Below, one piece after another: positions 18,511-27,423 of a stretch of DNA of 64,000 nt. How positions within the stretch are numbered: the first letter of the stretch is position 1; each line of letters begins with the position of its first letter. The DNA lies in contig NZ_LMUL01000014.1 of the NCBI RefSeq assembly GCF_009765965.1, forward strand, positions 1,917,281 to 1,981,280, given 5' to 3'. Both the position numbers and the translations under genes were made by a program. The notes below the pieces were generated by a model. It was not told where the DNA came from. It ran no database searches and worked only from the letters and a program-made list of their open reading frames with translations. This stretch comes from Caulobacter sp. S45 (GTDB taxonomy: Bacteria > Pseudomonadota > Alphaproteobacteria > Caulobacterales > Caulobacteraceae).

Positions 18511-21435
18511 ATGCCCGACGACCACACCTCCGACACCCCGCCCGAAGCGGCCGCGCGCGACTATCGCGACACCGTCTTCCTGCCCAAGACCGACTTCCCC
18601 ATGCGCGCGGGCCTGCCCAAGCTGGAGCCGCAAATCCTTGAGCGGTGGGCGGCCGAGGACCTGTACGGCTCGATCCGCAAGGCGCGCCAGGATGCGGGCG
18701 CGCCCCTGTTCGTGCTGCACGACGGGCCGCCCTACGCCAACGGCGCCATCCACATCGGCCACGCCCTGAACAAGCTGCTGAAGGACTTCGTGGTCCGCTC
18801 GCAGTTCGCGCTCGGCAAGGACGTCGACTACGTCCCCGGCTGGGACTGCCACGGCCTGCCGATCGAGTGGAAGATCGAGGAGGAGTTCCGCGCCAAGGGC
18901 CGGCGCAAGGACGAGGTCTCCAAGGCCGAGTTCCGCGCCCGCTGCCGCACCTACGCCGCCGAGTGGATCGACGTGCAGCGCGCCCAGTTCAAGCGCCTCG
19001 GCGTACTGGGCGACTGGGACCACCGCTACGCCACCATGGACTATGGCTCCGAAGCCAAGATCGTCGGGGAGTTCCACAAGTTCCTGATGAGCGGCCAGCT
19101 CTATCGCGGCTCCAAGCCCGTCATGTGGAGCCCGGTCGAGCGCACCGCCCTGGCCGACGCCGAGATCGAGTACCACGAGCACACCTCGCCCACGATCTGG
19201 GCCAAGTTCCCGGTGATGCGCGAGAACGCCCCCGTCGGGGCCAAGCCACTGGCTGGCGCCTCGGTGGTGATCTGGACCACCACGCCCTGGACCATCCCGG
19301 CCAACCGCGCCGTCTCCTACGGCCCCGGCATCGCCTATGCGGTCTACCGGGTCGAGCAGATCAAGGGCGGGCTGGACTATGAGCCCTGGGCCAAGACCGG
19401 CGACCGGCTGATCGTCGCCCAGGCCCTGGCCGAACAGACCTTCGCCGCCGCCGCCATCGAGAGCTGGACCCTGGAGCGCCCGGTGCTGGCCGCCGAACTG
19501 GCCGAGACGGTTTGCGCCCATCCGCTGGCCACGCTCGCCCCCTATTACGGCTTCGACGTGCCGCTGCTGGCCGGCGAGCATGTGACCGACGATGCCGGCA
19601 CCGGCTTCGTCCACACCGCCCCCGGCCACGGCCAGGAGGACTATCTGGTCTGGCTGAAGTCCGGCTACCGCGACATCCCCGAGACGGTGGACGCCAACGG
19701 GGCCTACTTCGACAGCGTCGCCCTGTTCGCCGGACTGCAGGTGATCGAGACCGAGGGCAAGAAGGCCGGCAAGTTCGGACCCGCCAACGGCGCGGTGATG
19801 GACAGGCTGATCGAGGCCGGCAACCTGCTCACCCGCAACCGGCTGACCCACTCCTACCCGCACTCCTGGCGGTCCAAGGCTCCGGTGATCTTCCGCAACA
19901 CTCCGCAGTGGTTCATCAGGATGGACGAACCCATCGAGGGGACGAACACCCTGCGCCAGCGCGCGCTGAAGGCCATCGACGCCACCGCCTTCTATCCCCA
20001 GACCGGCCAGACCCGCATCCGCGCCATGGTCGAGGGCCGCCCGGACTGGCTGATCTCTCGCCAGCGGGCCTGGGGCACGCCGCTGGCCATGTTCGTGGAT
20101 TCCAAGACCGGCGAGCCGCTGCGCGATCCAGAGGTCAACCGCCGCATCCAGGACGCCATCGCCAGCGAGGGCGCCGACGCCTGGTTCACCCGGAACTCGG
20201 CCGAGTTCCTGGGCCCGAATCGCGACCCGGCGGACTACGAGAAGATCGAGGACATCCTCGACGTCTGGTTCGACAGCGGATCGACCCACGCCTTCACCCT
20301 GGAAGGCCGCAACGACAGCCGCTCGCCGGCCGACCTGTACCTGGAAGGCTCCGACCAGGCGCGGGGCTGGTTCCAGTCCAGCCTGCTGGAATCCTGCGGC
20401 ACCCGTGGCCGCGCGCCTTATGACGCCGTGCTGACCCACGGCTTCACGCTCGACGAGCAGGGCGAGAAGATGTCTAAGTCCAAGGGCAACACCGTGGACC
20501 CGCAATCGGTGATCAAGGACAGCGGGGCGGAAATCCTGCGCCTGTGGGTCGCCATGGTCGACTATGCGGAGGACCAGCGGATCGGCAAGGCGATCCTGCA
20601 GACCGCCACCGACGGTTACCGCAAGTTCCGCAACACCCTGCGTTACCTGCTGGGCGCGCTGGAGGGCTTCTCCGAGGCCGAACGCGTGGCGGTCGCCGAC
20701 ATGCCGCCGCTGGAGCGCTACGTGCTGCACCGGCTTTGGGAGCTCGACGCCCAGGTGCGCACCGCCTACGCCGAGTACCGCTTCAACGACGTGTGGCGGC
20801 CGGTGTCGGAGTTCGCGGCCCAGGAGCTGTCGGCGCTGTATTTCGACATCCGCAAGGACGCGCTCTATTGCGACGCGCCCTCCAGCCTGCGCCGGCGCGC
20901 CGCGCGCACGGTGATGGACGCGGTGTTCGAGCGCCTGACCATCTGGCTCGCGCCGCTGCTGCCGTTCACCACCGAGGAGGCGTGGACGATGCGCTTTCCC
21001 GACCAGGGCTCCAACTCCCTGCGCACCATGCCCGCGACGCCTGACGACTGGCGCAACGACGGGGAGGCTGCGCGGTGGCCTAAGGTACGCGACGCCCTGG
21101 AAACTGTGACCCTGATGCTCGAAGGCCAGCGCCAGGCGAAAGTTATTGGTTCAGCGCTCGAAGCCGCTCCCGTAGTTGAAACGACTGGTCCGGGGGTATT
21201 CGACGCCTTTGAGGGGCTGGATGCAGCGGAAGTGTTTCGGACAAGCCAGGCCACTTTGATTCGTGGCGATGAGCAGGCGGGTATCGGCTCCGGTAGCTCT
21301 GCGGAGTTTCACCTAGCCGAGGGCGAGAAATGCGCCCGCTGCTGGCGCGTCCTGCCGGAAGTGCATGCGCCCAAGTTCCTGTGCGAACGCTGCGATGCGG
21401 CGGTGGACGAGATCGGGACGCCCCCAGCCCAATGA
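18511..21435 (+). CDS. ileS: Isoleucyl-tRNA synthetase
   Basis: IleS charges tRNA-Ile with isoleucine. The 974-residue protein has the class I HIGH motif at residues 81-84 (GAIHIGHAL) and KMSKS at 653-657. It also has an editing CP1 domain with VIWTTTPWTIPANRA, an anticodon-binding helical domain, and a C-terminal zinc-binding tail (CARCWRVLP...CERC). About 240 bases near the 3' end (21080-21320, residues roughly 857-937) use visibly less GC-biased codons than the rest of the gene. The stop overlaps the lspA start as ATGA, giving an ileS-lspA operon as in many bacteria. Confidence 0.97.
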   Translation: MPDDHTSDTPPEAAARDYRDTVFLPKTDFPMRAGLPKLEPQILERWAAEDLYGSIRKARQDAGAPLFVLHDGPPYANGAIHIGHALNKLLKDFVVRSQFALGKDVDYVPGWDCHGLPIEWKIEEEFRAKGRRKDEVSKAEFRARCRTYAAEWIDVQRAQFKRLGVLGDWDHRYATMDYGSEAKIVGEFHKFLMSGQLYRGSKPVMWSPVERTALADAEIEYHEHTSPTIWAKFPVMRENAPVGAKPLAGASVVIWTTTPWTIPANRAVSYGPGIAYAVYRVEQIKGGLDYEPWAKTGDRLIVAQALAEQTFAAAAIESWTLERPVLAAELAETVCAHPLATLAPYYGFDVPLLAGEHVTDDAGTGFVHTAPGHGQEDYLVWLKSGYRDIPETVDANGAYFDSVALFAGLQVIETEGKKAGKFGPANGAVMDRLIEAGNLLTRNRLTHSYPHSWRSKAPVIFRNTPQWFIRMDEPIEGTNTLRQRALKAIDATAFYPQTGQTRIRAMVEGRPDWLISRQRAWGTPLAMFVDSKTGEPLRDPEVNRRIQDAIASEGADAWFTRNSAEFLGPNRDPADYEKIEDILDVWFDSGSTHAFTLEGRNDSRSPADLYLEGSDQARGWFQSSLLESCGTRGRAPYDAVLTHGFTLDEQGEKMSKSKGNTVDPQSVIKDSGAEILRLWVAMVDYAEDQRIGKAILQTATDGYRKFRNTLRYLLGALEGFSEAERVAVADMPPLERYVLHRLWELDAQVRTAYAEYRFNDVWRPVSEFAAQELSALYFDIRKDALYCDAPSSLRRRAARTVMDAVFERLTIWLAPLLPFTTEEAWTMRFPDQGSNSLRTMPATPDDWRNDGEAARWPKVRDALETVTLMLEGQRQAKVIGSALEAAPVVETTGPGVFDAFEGLDAAEVFRTSQATLIRGDEQAGIGSGSSAEFHLAEGEKCARCWRVLPEVHAPKFLCERCDAAVDEIGTPPAQ

Positions 21436-21941
21436 CCACCCTCGCCCCCACCTCGACATCGGTCACGCGCCTGGGCCTGTTCGCCTACGCGCTCGCCGTA
21501 TTCACCATCGCCGCCGACCAGATCTCCAAGGCCTGGATGCTCTACGGCCTGCACCTGGTCGAGTACGTCCCGATCCAGATCCTGCCGATCTTCCGGCTGT
21601 CGCTGGTGTGGAACAAGGGGTTCAGCTTCGGCCTGTTGTCGGGGAACAGCATGGCGCGGTGGGGACTGTTCGTCTTCTCCATCGGGGTGGCGATCGCGCT
21701 CGGCCTGTTGTGGGCCCGGCGGACCACCCGCTGGCTGTCGGCCCTGGCGCTCGGCCTGATCATGGGCGGCGCGGTCGGCAACGCAATCGACCGGGTGCGG
21801 ATCGGGGCGGTTGCCGACTTTCTCGACTTCACCCAGCTGGGCTTCCCCTGGGTGTTCAACGTGGCCGACAGCGCCATCACCGTGGGCGTGATCCTGCTGT
21901 TGCTCGACAGCCTGCTGACCAAGCCGGTGAAGGCGGGCTGA
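21432..21941 (+). CDS. lspA: Lipoprotein signal peptidase
   Basis: LspA is the inner-membrane aspartyl protease that removes signal peptides from prolipoproteins after lipidation. The 169 residues contain four membrane helices. The catalytic aspartates are in GGAVGNAIDRVRIGAVADFL and FNVADSAITVG, both intact. The ATG at 21432 overlaps the ileS stop by 4 bases; an upstream in-frame extension inside ileS is rejected. Substrates in this window include the lipoproteins BamD, BamF, Pal and the FKBP protein. A hairpin (TAGCCG at 22023-22028 with CGGCTA at 22033-22038) lies downstream, before bamF. Confidence 0.96.
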   Translation: MTTLAPTSTSVTRLGLFAYALAVFTIAADQISKAWMLYGLHLVEYVPIQILPIFRLSLVWNKGFSFGLLSGNSMARWGLFVFSIGVAIALGLLWARRTTRWLSALALGLIMGGAVGNAIDRVRIGAVADFLDFTQLGFPWVFNVADSAITVGVILLLLDSLLTKPVKAG

Positions 21942-22049
21942 CCCTGCGCGTGGCGGTCTTGGCCGCCCTGCGTCGCCGCGTGCCTTTGCTCGGGCCTCGG
22001 AGTATTGTATCGGCCATTCAAATAGCCGGGAGCGGCTACGGAGTAAGTC

Positions 22050-22637
22050 ATGGTTTCCAGCCGCGTATTGCGCGTCCGAGCCGGAGCGACGGCGGCGGGT
22101 CTGATGGCCGCCGGTCTGGCGCTTTCGGGCTGCCACACCGTCAGCGGCGCCATCAGCAACGCCAAGCTGGCGCCCGATGAGTTCCGCGTCGTGACCAAGG
22201 CGCCCCTGGTGGTGCCGCCAGAATACGCCCTGCGTCCGCCCACGCCCGGCGAGCCGCGCCCGCAGGAGCTGCAGCCCGAGAGCCAGGCGCGCCAGGCCCT
22301 GCTCGGCCAGCGCGAAGCCATCAACCGCAGCGAGGGCGAGGTGCTGCTCGCCAACAAGGCCGGCGCCGCCAAGGCCGACCCGCTGATCCGCTACGTGGTC
22401 GACGACCAGTACGGCGACATCGCCCACAAGGAAAAGCCGTTCGCCGACCGGGTCATGTTCTGGCGCAAGGGCCAGTCGCAGAGCGCCGCGGCCGCCGACG
22501 CCACCAACGCCGCCGACACCCCCTCCCCGATCGACCCCGCCGTGACCCAGAAGACCATCGCCGCCCTGACCGGGAACAAGGAGGTGATCATCCAGCGCGC
22601 CCCGGCCAAGAAGCACTTCAAGCTGCCCGGTCTCTGA
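22050..22637 (+). CDS. bamF: BamF/DUF3035 family outer-membrane lipoprotein
   Basis: The 195-residue protein has a lipoprotein signal with lipobox ALSGC (Cys28). Next comes the conserved DUF3035 segment PDEFRVVTKAPLVVPPEYALRPP, followed by a low-complexity helical part. DUF3035 proteins are named BamF in Caulobacter, where they are subunits of the outer-membrane beta-barrel assembly complex, so the role here follows from family membership. A GGAG at 22040-22043 precedes the ATG. The gene follows lspA after about 108 bases and may be read from its own promoter. A 9-bp inverted repeat with its centre near 22665 lies just downstream and could terminate it. Confidence 0.85.
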   Translation: MVSSRVLRVRAGATAAGLMAAGLALSGCHTVSGAISNAKLAPDEFRVVTKAPLVVPPEYALRPPTPGEPRPQELQPESQARQALLGQREAINRSEGEVLLANKAGAAKADPLIRYVVDDQYGDIAHKEKPFADRVMFWRKGQSQSAAAADATNAADTPSPIDPAVTQKTIAALTGNKEVIIQRAPAKKHFKLPGL

Positions 22638-22655
22638 TCGCGATTTCGGACTTGC

Positions 22656-22674
22656 GCCGGACCCAGGGTCCGGC
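22656..22674 (+). terminator. Perfect GC-rich hairpin after bamF
   Basis: GCCGGACC (22656-22663) and GGTCCGGC (22667-22674) pair perfectly around a 3-base loop, 19 bases after the bamF stop codon. The following run is CTGATCTTCC, which is only weakly U-rich. It is therefore either a terminator or an mRNA 3' stabiliser. Confidence 0.5.
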
Positions 22675-22683
22675 CTGATCTTC

Positions 22684-22710
22684 CGCGGGGTCGAGAGAAA
22701 GGACCCCGCG
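22684..22710 (+). promoter_or_regulatory. 9-bp hairpin/dyad ending on the MerR-gene start codon
   Basis: CGCGGGGTC (22684-22692) and GACCCCGCG (22702-22710) are a perfect 9-base inverted repeat. The 9-base loop GAGAGAAAG (22693-22701) holds the start of the presumed ribosome-binding site. The last base of the right arm is the first base of the GTG start at 22710. As DNA it could be an autoregulatory operator; as RNA it could restrict ribosome access. Confidence 0.55.
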
Positions 22711-23495
22711 TGACCGCCGACCGCTTCCTCAGTCCCGCCGAGACCGCCGCACGCCTTGGCGTGACCGTGCGGGCCTTACGGGTCTACGAGCGGCGCGGCC
22801 TGCTCCAACCCGTGCGCACTAGCGCGGGCTGGCGCACCTACGGCCCCCAACAGATTGCGCGTCTGCACCAGGTGCTGGCCCTGAAACGGCTGGGCCTGTC
22901 GCTGGCGCGTATCGCCGAGGTGCTGCAAGGCCGCCTGGCGGAGCTGGACCACGTCCTCGCCGTCCAGGAGGGGGCTCTGCAAGCGCGCAAGGCGGAAGCC
23001 GAGCATGGCCTGACGCTCCTGTCCCAGGCGCGGCGGCGGCTGGCGGCCGGCGGGACCCTCTCCCTTGACGACCTGACCAGGCTGACGCGGGAGACGACGA
23101 TGAACAACGAACTGAGCAATGAGGCGTGGCGCGAGATCTTCGAGCCGCTGGTGGACAAACACTATACGCCGGAAGAACAGGCCGAGGTTCGGACCCGCAA
23201 GCAGGACCTGGGGACCGACGGCGAGGATCAGGGCGCCGCCTGGCGCGTGTTGATCGCCGAGGCGCGCCGGCTGATGACCGTGAACGACCCCGGTTCGCCC
23301 GAGGCCATGGACCTCGCCCGCCGTTGGCAGGCCCTGGTGGACCAGTTCACCGGCGGCGATCCGGTCCTGAACGCCAAGTCCGCCGCCCTGTGGCGCGACG
23401 CCATGGCCGATCCCACGGCCGCGCCGCGGCTGCCGATCACGCCGGAGATGTTCGCCTTCGTCGGGGAAGCGGCGCGGCGCGCGAAGGCGGCCTGA
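22710..23495 (+). CDS. MerR-family transcriptional regulator with TipAS-like C-terminal domain
   Basis: The 261-residue protein begins with a MerR winged-helix domain (LSPAETAARLGVTVRALRVYERRGLL, then RTYGPQQIARLHQVLALKRLGLSL). A coiled-coil linker (residues about 75-110) leads to a 130-residue C-terminal part. That part has YTPEEQAEVRTRKQD and a WQALVDQFTGGDPVL-like helical layout, as in TipA-S/antibiotic-recognition domains. Such regulators activate promoters on binding small hydrophobic molecules. The GTG start at 22710 is fixed by the position of the helix-turn-helix. A 9-bp inverted repeat overlaps this start. No transporter is adjacent, so the target may be distant or the gene may regulate itself. 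Confidence 0.82.
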   Translation: MTADRFLSPAETAARLGVTVRALRVYERRGLLQPVRTSAGWRTYGPQQIARLHQVLALKRLGLSLARIAEVLQGRLAELDHVLAVQEGALQARKAEAEHGLTLLSQARRRLAAGGTLSLDDLTRLTRETTMNNELSNEAWREIFEPLVDKHYTPEEQAEVRTRKQDLGTDGEDQGAAWRVLIAEARRLMTVNDPGSPEAMDLARRWQALVDQFTGGDPVLNAKSAALWRDAMADPTAAPRLPITPEMFAFVGEAARRAKAA

Positions 23496-23585
23496 AGCTT
23501 GGACGTGTTCGGAGGCGGATAGCGGCTGGACGGCGGACGGCTTGGCCCTATGTTCCGCTATCCGCTTCCAGTTCCCGGACCGTCC

Positions 23586-25715
23586 ATGCGCCCGTCGACG
23601 TTCGCCCTGATCCTGGCCGTCTCCGCCTCATCTGTCCTCGCAGGCCACCGACAGGCGGTCGCACAGGCGGCGGCAGCGGCGTCCTCGACCGATCCTTTCC
23701 TCTGGTTGGAGGATGTGGACGGCAAGCGGGCGCTGGACTGGGTGAACGCCGAGAACACCCGCTCGCTCAAGGTGCTGGAAAGCGATCCGCGCTACGCCGG
23801 CCTGCACGCCGACGCCCTGGCGCTGGCCCAGGCCAAGGACCGCATCCCTCAACCGGAATTCCTGAGCGGCCAAGTCTACAACTTCTGGCAGGACGTCGAT
23901 CACGTGCGCGGTCTCTGGCGGGCGGTGAGCGTCGCCGACTACGCCCAGCCCGAGCCGGAATGGCGCACGGTGCTGGACATCGACCAGCTGGCCAAGGCCG
24001 AGAACGCCAACTGGGTGTTCAAGGGGACGGCCTGCGAGCGTCCGCATGAGCGGCTGTGCATGGTCGCCCTGTCGGACGGGGGCGAGGACGCCGTCACCCT
24101 GCGCGAGTTCGACCTGTCCACCAGCCGCTTCGTCGACGGCGGCTTCGCCCTGCCGCACAGCAAGCAGGAAGCGGACTGGATCGACGAGAACACCCTGATC
24201 CTGGCCCGCGACTGGGGCGCGGGGACCATGACCGCCTCAGGCTATCCCTTCGTGGTCAAGGTGCTGCACCGGGGCCAGCAACCTCGCCAGGCGCAGGAGG
24301 TCTTCCGCGGCGAACCGACCGACCAGGTGGGCGCGACGCCCCGCGTGCTGGTCGACGGGTCGGGCCGGCGCGCCATCGTCATCACCCGCGGCGTCACCTT
24401 CTTCGAGACCGAGCAGTACCTGGTCACTCCGCATGGCGGACGCCGGTTGGCCCTGCCGCCCAAGGTCGACATCGACGATCTGGTCGCGGGTCGGCTGATC
24501 GTCACCCTGCGCGAGGACTGGACGCCGGGCGCGACCACCTTCAAGGCCGGCTCGGTGGTGTCGCTGGACCTCGGCGCGGTCGAGGCCGATCCCGACCACC
24601 TGGTCGCCACCCTGGTCTGGGCGCCGGGCCCGCGCCAGGCGCTTAGCGAAGTCTCCGCCACCCGCAACCGCCTGGTGATCACGGGCCTGGACAATGTGCG
24701 CGGCCGCGCCTGGGTGCTCTCGCCGACAGAGACCGGCGGCTGGGCCTCGAGGACCCTCGACCTGCCCGACAACGCCGCCGTCTCGATCGCCAGCACCAGC
24801 AGCGACGACGACCAGGCCTTCCTGGACGTCACCAGCTTCCTCACCCCCACCACGCTGTGGCAGGTCGACGGCTGGAGCGGGCTGCTGCGCCAGGTCAAGG
24901 CGCTGCCGCCCAAGTTCGACGCCGCCAACCTGGTCACAGAACAGTTCGAGGCGACCTCGAAGGACGGGACGCGGGTCCCCTACTTCCTGATCCATCGCAA
25001 GGACATCAAGTACGACGGCTCCACGCCCACCCTGCTCTACGGCTACGGCGGGTTCGAGGTGTCGATGACCCCGGCCTATTCCGCCACGCTGGGCAAGTTG
25101 TGGCTTGAGCGGGGCGGGGCCTACGCGCTGGCCAATATCCGGGGCGGCGGCGAGTTCGGCCCCGCTTGGCACGAGGCGGCGCTGACCACGCATCGCCAGC
25201 GCGCCTATGACGACTTCGCCGCCGTGGGCCAGGACCTGATCGCGCGCAAGATCACCTCGCCCCGCCGGCTCGGCATCCGCGGCGGCTCCAATGGCGGCCT
25301 GCTGATGGGGGTGGAGTTCGAGCAGCATCCCGAGCTGTGGAACGCTGCGATCATCGAGGTGCCGCTGCTGGACATGCTGCGCTTCGAGCAGATCGCCGCC
25401 GGCGCGTCGTGGGTCGGCGAATACGGCAGCGTGTCGAACCCGGCCCAGCGCGCCTTCCTGGCCTCGATCTCGCCCTACGCCAACCTGAAGACGGGGGTGA
25501 AATATCCCGAGCCGTTCGTCTTCACCACCACCAAGGACGACCGCGTCGGCCCGGTCCACGCGCGCAAGTTCGCCGCCGAGATGGAGGCGATGGGCCTGCC
25601 CTTCCTCTATTACGAGAACACCGAGGGCGGCCACGCCGCCGGCGCCAACCTGCGCGAGACCGCTCATGAGCAGGCGCTGGAGATGGTCTACCTGTCGCAG
25701 AAGCTGATGGACTGA
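23586..25715 (+). CDS. Secreted prolyl oligopeptidase family serine peptidase (S9)
   Basis: The ATG at 23586 opens a signal peptide (MRPSTFALILAVSASSVLA...AVAQ); an ATG 12 codons upstream lacks that pattern. The 709-residue protein starts with DPFLWLEDVDGKRALDWVNAEN, typical of S9A enzymes, followed by a beta-propeller of about 400 residues. The alpha/beta-hydrolase domain has GGSNGGLLMG with the nucleophile Ser568, a DDRVGPVHARKFAAEM segment holding the catalytic Asp, and EGGHAAG with His683. It cuts short peptides after proline or related residues, probably in the periplasm. It lies 90 bases after the MerR gene and 2 bases before the glycosyltransferase gene. Confidence 0.92.
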   Translation: MRPSTFALILAVSASSVLAGHRQAVAQAAAAASSTDPFLWLEDVDGKRALDWVNAENTRSLKVLESDPRYAGLHADALALAQAKDRIPQPEFLSGQVYNFWQDVDHVRGLWRAVSVADYAQPEPEWRTVLDIDQLAKAENANWVFKGTACERPHERLCMVALSDGGEDAVTLREFDLSTSRFVDGGFALPHSKQEADWIDENTLILARDWGAGTMTASGYPFVVKVLHRGQQPRQAQEVFRGEPTDQVGATPRVLVDGSGRRAIVITRGVTFFETEQYLVTPHGGRRLALPPKVDIDDLVAGRLIVTLREDWTPGATTFKAGSVVSLDLGAVEADPDHLVATLVWAPGPRQALSEVSATRNRLVITGLDNVRGRAWVLSPTETGGWASRTLDLPDNAAVSIASTSSDDDQAFLDVTSFLTPTTLWQVDGWSGLLRQVKALPPKFDAANLVTEQFEATSKDGTRVPYFLIHRKDIKYDGSTPTLLYGYGGFEVSMTPAYSATLGKLWLERGGAYALANIRGGGEFGPAWHEAALTTHRQRAYDDFAAVGQDLIARKITSPRRLGIRGGSNGGLLMGVEFEQHPELWNAAIIEVPLLDMLRFEQIAAGASWVGEYGSVSNPAQRAFLASISPYANLKTGVKYPEPFVFTTTKDDRVGPVHARKFAAEMEAMGLPFLYYENTEGGHAAGANLRETAHEQALEMVYLSQKLMD

Positions 25716-25717
25716 GG

Positions 25718-26443
25718 GTGGCGGCGGCCAGTCCCATCCACGTCATCAGCCTGGATCGCACGCCCGACCGCTGGCGCACCTTCCAGGCGGACAACCCCGG
25801 CATCGCCGTCGCGCGCTTCGCCGCCGTGGACGGACGCAGCGTCGACCGCCACGCCCTGATCGAGGCGGGCCTGGCCCATGCCGATCTCGCCTACACGCCC
25901 GGCGCCTTCGGTTGCGCCCTGTCGCACGCGGCGCTGTGGCGGCGGTGCGTGGAGACCGGAACCCCCCTGACCATCTGCGAGGACGACGCCATCCTGCGCG
26001 GCGACTTCCCGGCCATGTCGGCCGAGATCGCTCAGCGTGCGCCGAAGGCCGAGCTGATCCTATGGGGCTGGAACTTCGACTCGGTGCTGGCGGGGCGGCT
26101 GTTCGGCGAGACGCCGTTCGCCATGGGCTTCGACCAGGCCAGGCTGCGCGCCTCGATCCCGGCCTTCCAGGCGGAGCGCACCGCGCCGACCCTGCTGCGC
26201 CTGCATCGGGCGCTGGGGACGCCCGCCTACACGATCAGCCCGAAAGGGGCGCAGGCCCTGCTGGCGCGTTGCTTCCCGCTGCGGCCGGAGCCGGTGTTCG
26301 TCCCGCTGCTGGATCGCGAGATCCCTAACACCGGCGTCGACATCGCCATGAACGCCGCCTACCCGCAGATCGCCGCCTACGTGGCGTTTCCGCCGCTGGC
26401 CGTGACCCGCAACGCGGTCGAGGCGTCCACGGTGGAGGCCTAG
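25718..26443 (+). CDS. Glycosyltransferase family 25 protein
   Basis: The 241-residue protein opens with IHVISLDRTPDRWRTF. It continues with AVDGR, GAFGCALSHAALWRRC and an acidic metal-binding motif ICEDDAIL, the standard order of GT25 (LPS glycosyltransferase) enzymes. These transfer galactose or similar sugars onto lipopolysaccharide or protein. It starts with GTG at 25718, two bases after the peptidase stop, so the pair is likely co-transcribed. There is no membrane segment. The acceptor is unknown and no LPS cluster surrounds it. It converges with the DUF2218 gene, the two stops overlapping by 4 bases. Confidence 0.82.
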   Translation: MAAASPIHVISLDRTPDRWRTFQADNPGIAVARFAAVDGRSVDRHALIEAGLAHADLAYTPGAFGCALSHAALWRRCVETGTPLTICEDDAILRGDFPAMSAEIAQRAPKAELILWGWNFDSVLAGRLFGETPFAMGFDQARLRASIPAFQAERTAPTLLRLHRALGTPAYTISPKGAQALLARCFPLRPEPVFVPLLDREIPNTGVDIAMNAAYPQIAAYVAFPPLAVTRNAVEASTVEA

Positions 26444-26796
26444 AGCCCCGCGAACAGCGAGCGGGACGACCCCCAGACCGGCGGCTCGTCCGCCGATGCG
26501 GGTTCGATCCGCGTCCAGGTCAGGCGCACCCCCGGCTCGCCGACGGCGGCGCGGGCGAGATGGGCGGAGACGAACCGCTCCACCAGCGCCATCTCCGAAC
26601 TGTCGGCGGTCTCCAGCGCGAACGCCAGCCGGCCCGGCTCGACCCACATCCGGCACATCACCGTGGGCATGAACACCAGGCTGACCTCGCCCTCCGCGCC
26701 GATGGCGAAGCGGTGGACATGGCGCCAGTGGTCGGAGAGCGACTGCAGGTAAGCGGCGGCCGAGGGGGTCTCGACCACACCCTGGGAGACCGCCAT
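26440..26796 (-). CDS. DUF2218 domain protein
   Basis: This 118-residue protein matches the small DUF2218 type. It has AAAYLQSLSDHWRHVH near the start, a central beta segment (GEVSLVFMP...CRMWVEPGRLAFALE) and a helical stretch ending in VSAHLARAA. DUF2218 is often found next to, or fused with, siderophore-interacting ferric reductases, so a role in iron or metal handling is likely by association. Here no reductase accompanies it. It starts at 26796, sharing one base with the padR stop, so the two genes are translationally coupled. Confidence 0.8.
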   Translation of the reverse strand: MAVSQGVVETPSAAAYLQSLSDHWRHVHRFAIGAEGEVSLVFMPTVMCRMWVEPGRLAFALETADSSEMALVERFVSAHLARAAVGEPGVRLTWTRIEPASADEPPVWGSSRSLFAGL

Positions 26797-27374
26797 CAGC
26801 CCTGCTCCACCGCCAGGGCGGCGGCGTCGAGCACGGCGGCCAGCGCCGAGGCGCGTTCGGCGTCCAGCGGACCGCCCTGCAGCTTCAGGCGAAGCGCAGT
26901 CTTCAGGTTCTCCATCGCCCGCAGCACCGGCGCGGGGATGTCGCCGCCGCGCGTGCGGGCCTCGTCCATCCGCCGACCGACCGCATCCATCGCGGCGCGG
27001 TTGGCCTCCAAGTGCGCCATACCCTCGGGCGTGATCGAGTAGAGCTTGCGGCCGCCCTCCTGGGATTCGACCGTGGCCAGACCGATCTCCTCCAGCAGGG
27101 TCAGGGTCGGATAGACCACGCCGGGGCTGGGGCTATAGGCGCCGCCGAGGCGATCCTCGATGCCCTTGATCAGCTCGTAACCGTGGCTGGGCTTTTCGGA
27201 AATCAGCTGCAAGATCAGCAGCTTCAGATCGCCGGGATCGAACACCCGTCCCCGACGACCCGGATGTCCGTGACGCCCGCCGCCGAGATGATCGCGAAAG
27301 CCGCCCCAGCCGTCCTCGGGCCGGGCGTGATGCGCGGGATGGCCGCCCCGCATGAAACCAAAATGTCGATGCAT
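26796..27374 (-). CDS. PadR-family regulator with His-rich N-terminus (YqjI-like)
   Basis: The 192-residue protein has a His/Gly/Arg-rich N-terminal arm (residues 1-42, with HPAHH, DHLGGGRHGHPG). The PadR winged helix follows: DLKLLILQLISEKPSHGYELIKGIEDR, then YSPSPGVVYPTLTLLEEIGL. After that comes a dimerising helical C-terminus. This layout closely resembles E. coli YqjI, a nickel/iron-responsive repressor of the ferric reductase YqjH, whose His-rich arm binds metal. A similar metal-sensing repressor role is inferred. The target set probably includes its own operon, because the upstream 27387-27423 region carries several short palindromes. The DUF2218 gene is downstream and coupled. Confidence 0.85.
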   Translation of the reverse strand: MHRHFGFMRGGHPAHHARPEDGWGGFRDHLGGGRHGHPGRRGRVFDPGDLKLLILQLISEKPSHGYELIKGIEDRLGGAYSPSPGVVYPTLTLLEEIGLATVESQEGGRKLYSITPEGMAHLEANRAAMDAVGRRMDEARTRGGDIPAPVLRAMENLKTALRLKLQGGPLDAERASALAAVLDAAALAVEQG

Positions 27375-27386
27375 TTAGACCTCTCA

Positions 27387-27423
27387 AGATATATCTGATT
27401 ATCAGATAGCGCTTAGATATATC
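27387..27423. promoter_or_regulatory. Palindrome cluster upstream of padR (probable PadR operator)
   Basis: Three elements stand in 37 bases of AT-rich DNA. AGATATATCT (27387-27396) is a perfect 10-base palindrome. TATCTGA-TTA-TCAGATA (27392-27408) is a 7-base dyad. A second GATATATC palindrome lies at 27416-27423, exactly 28 bases from the first. The cluster begins 13 bases above the padR start codon, where an autoregulatory PadR operator would be expected. Confidence 0.7.

Noticed and set aside
18391-20730. 779-codon open frame antisense to ileS
   Set aside because: Its His/Gln/Val/Gly-rich translation is the usual shadow of a GC-rich gene; IleS motifs are intact on the other strand.
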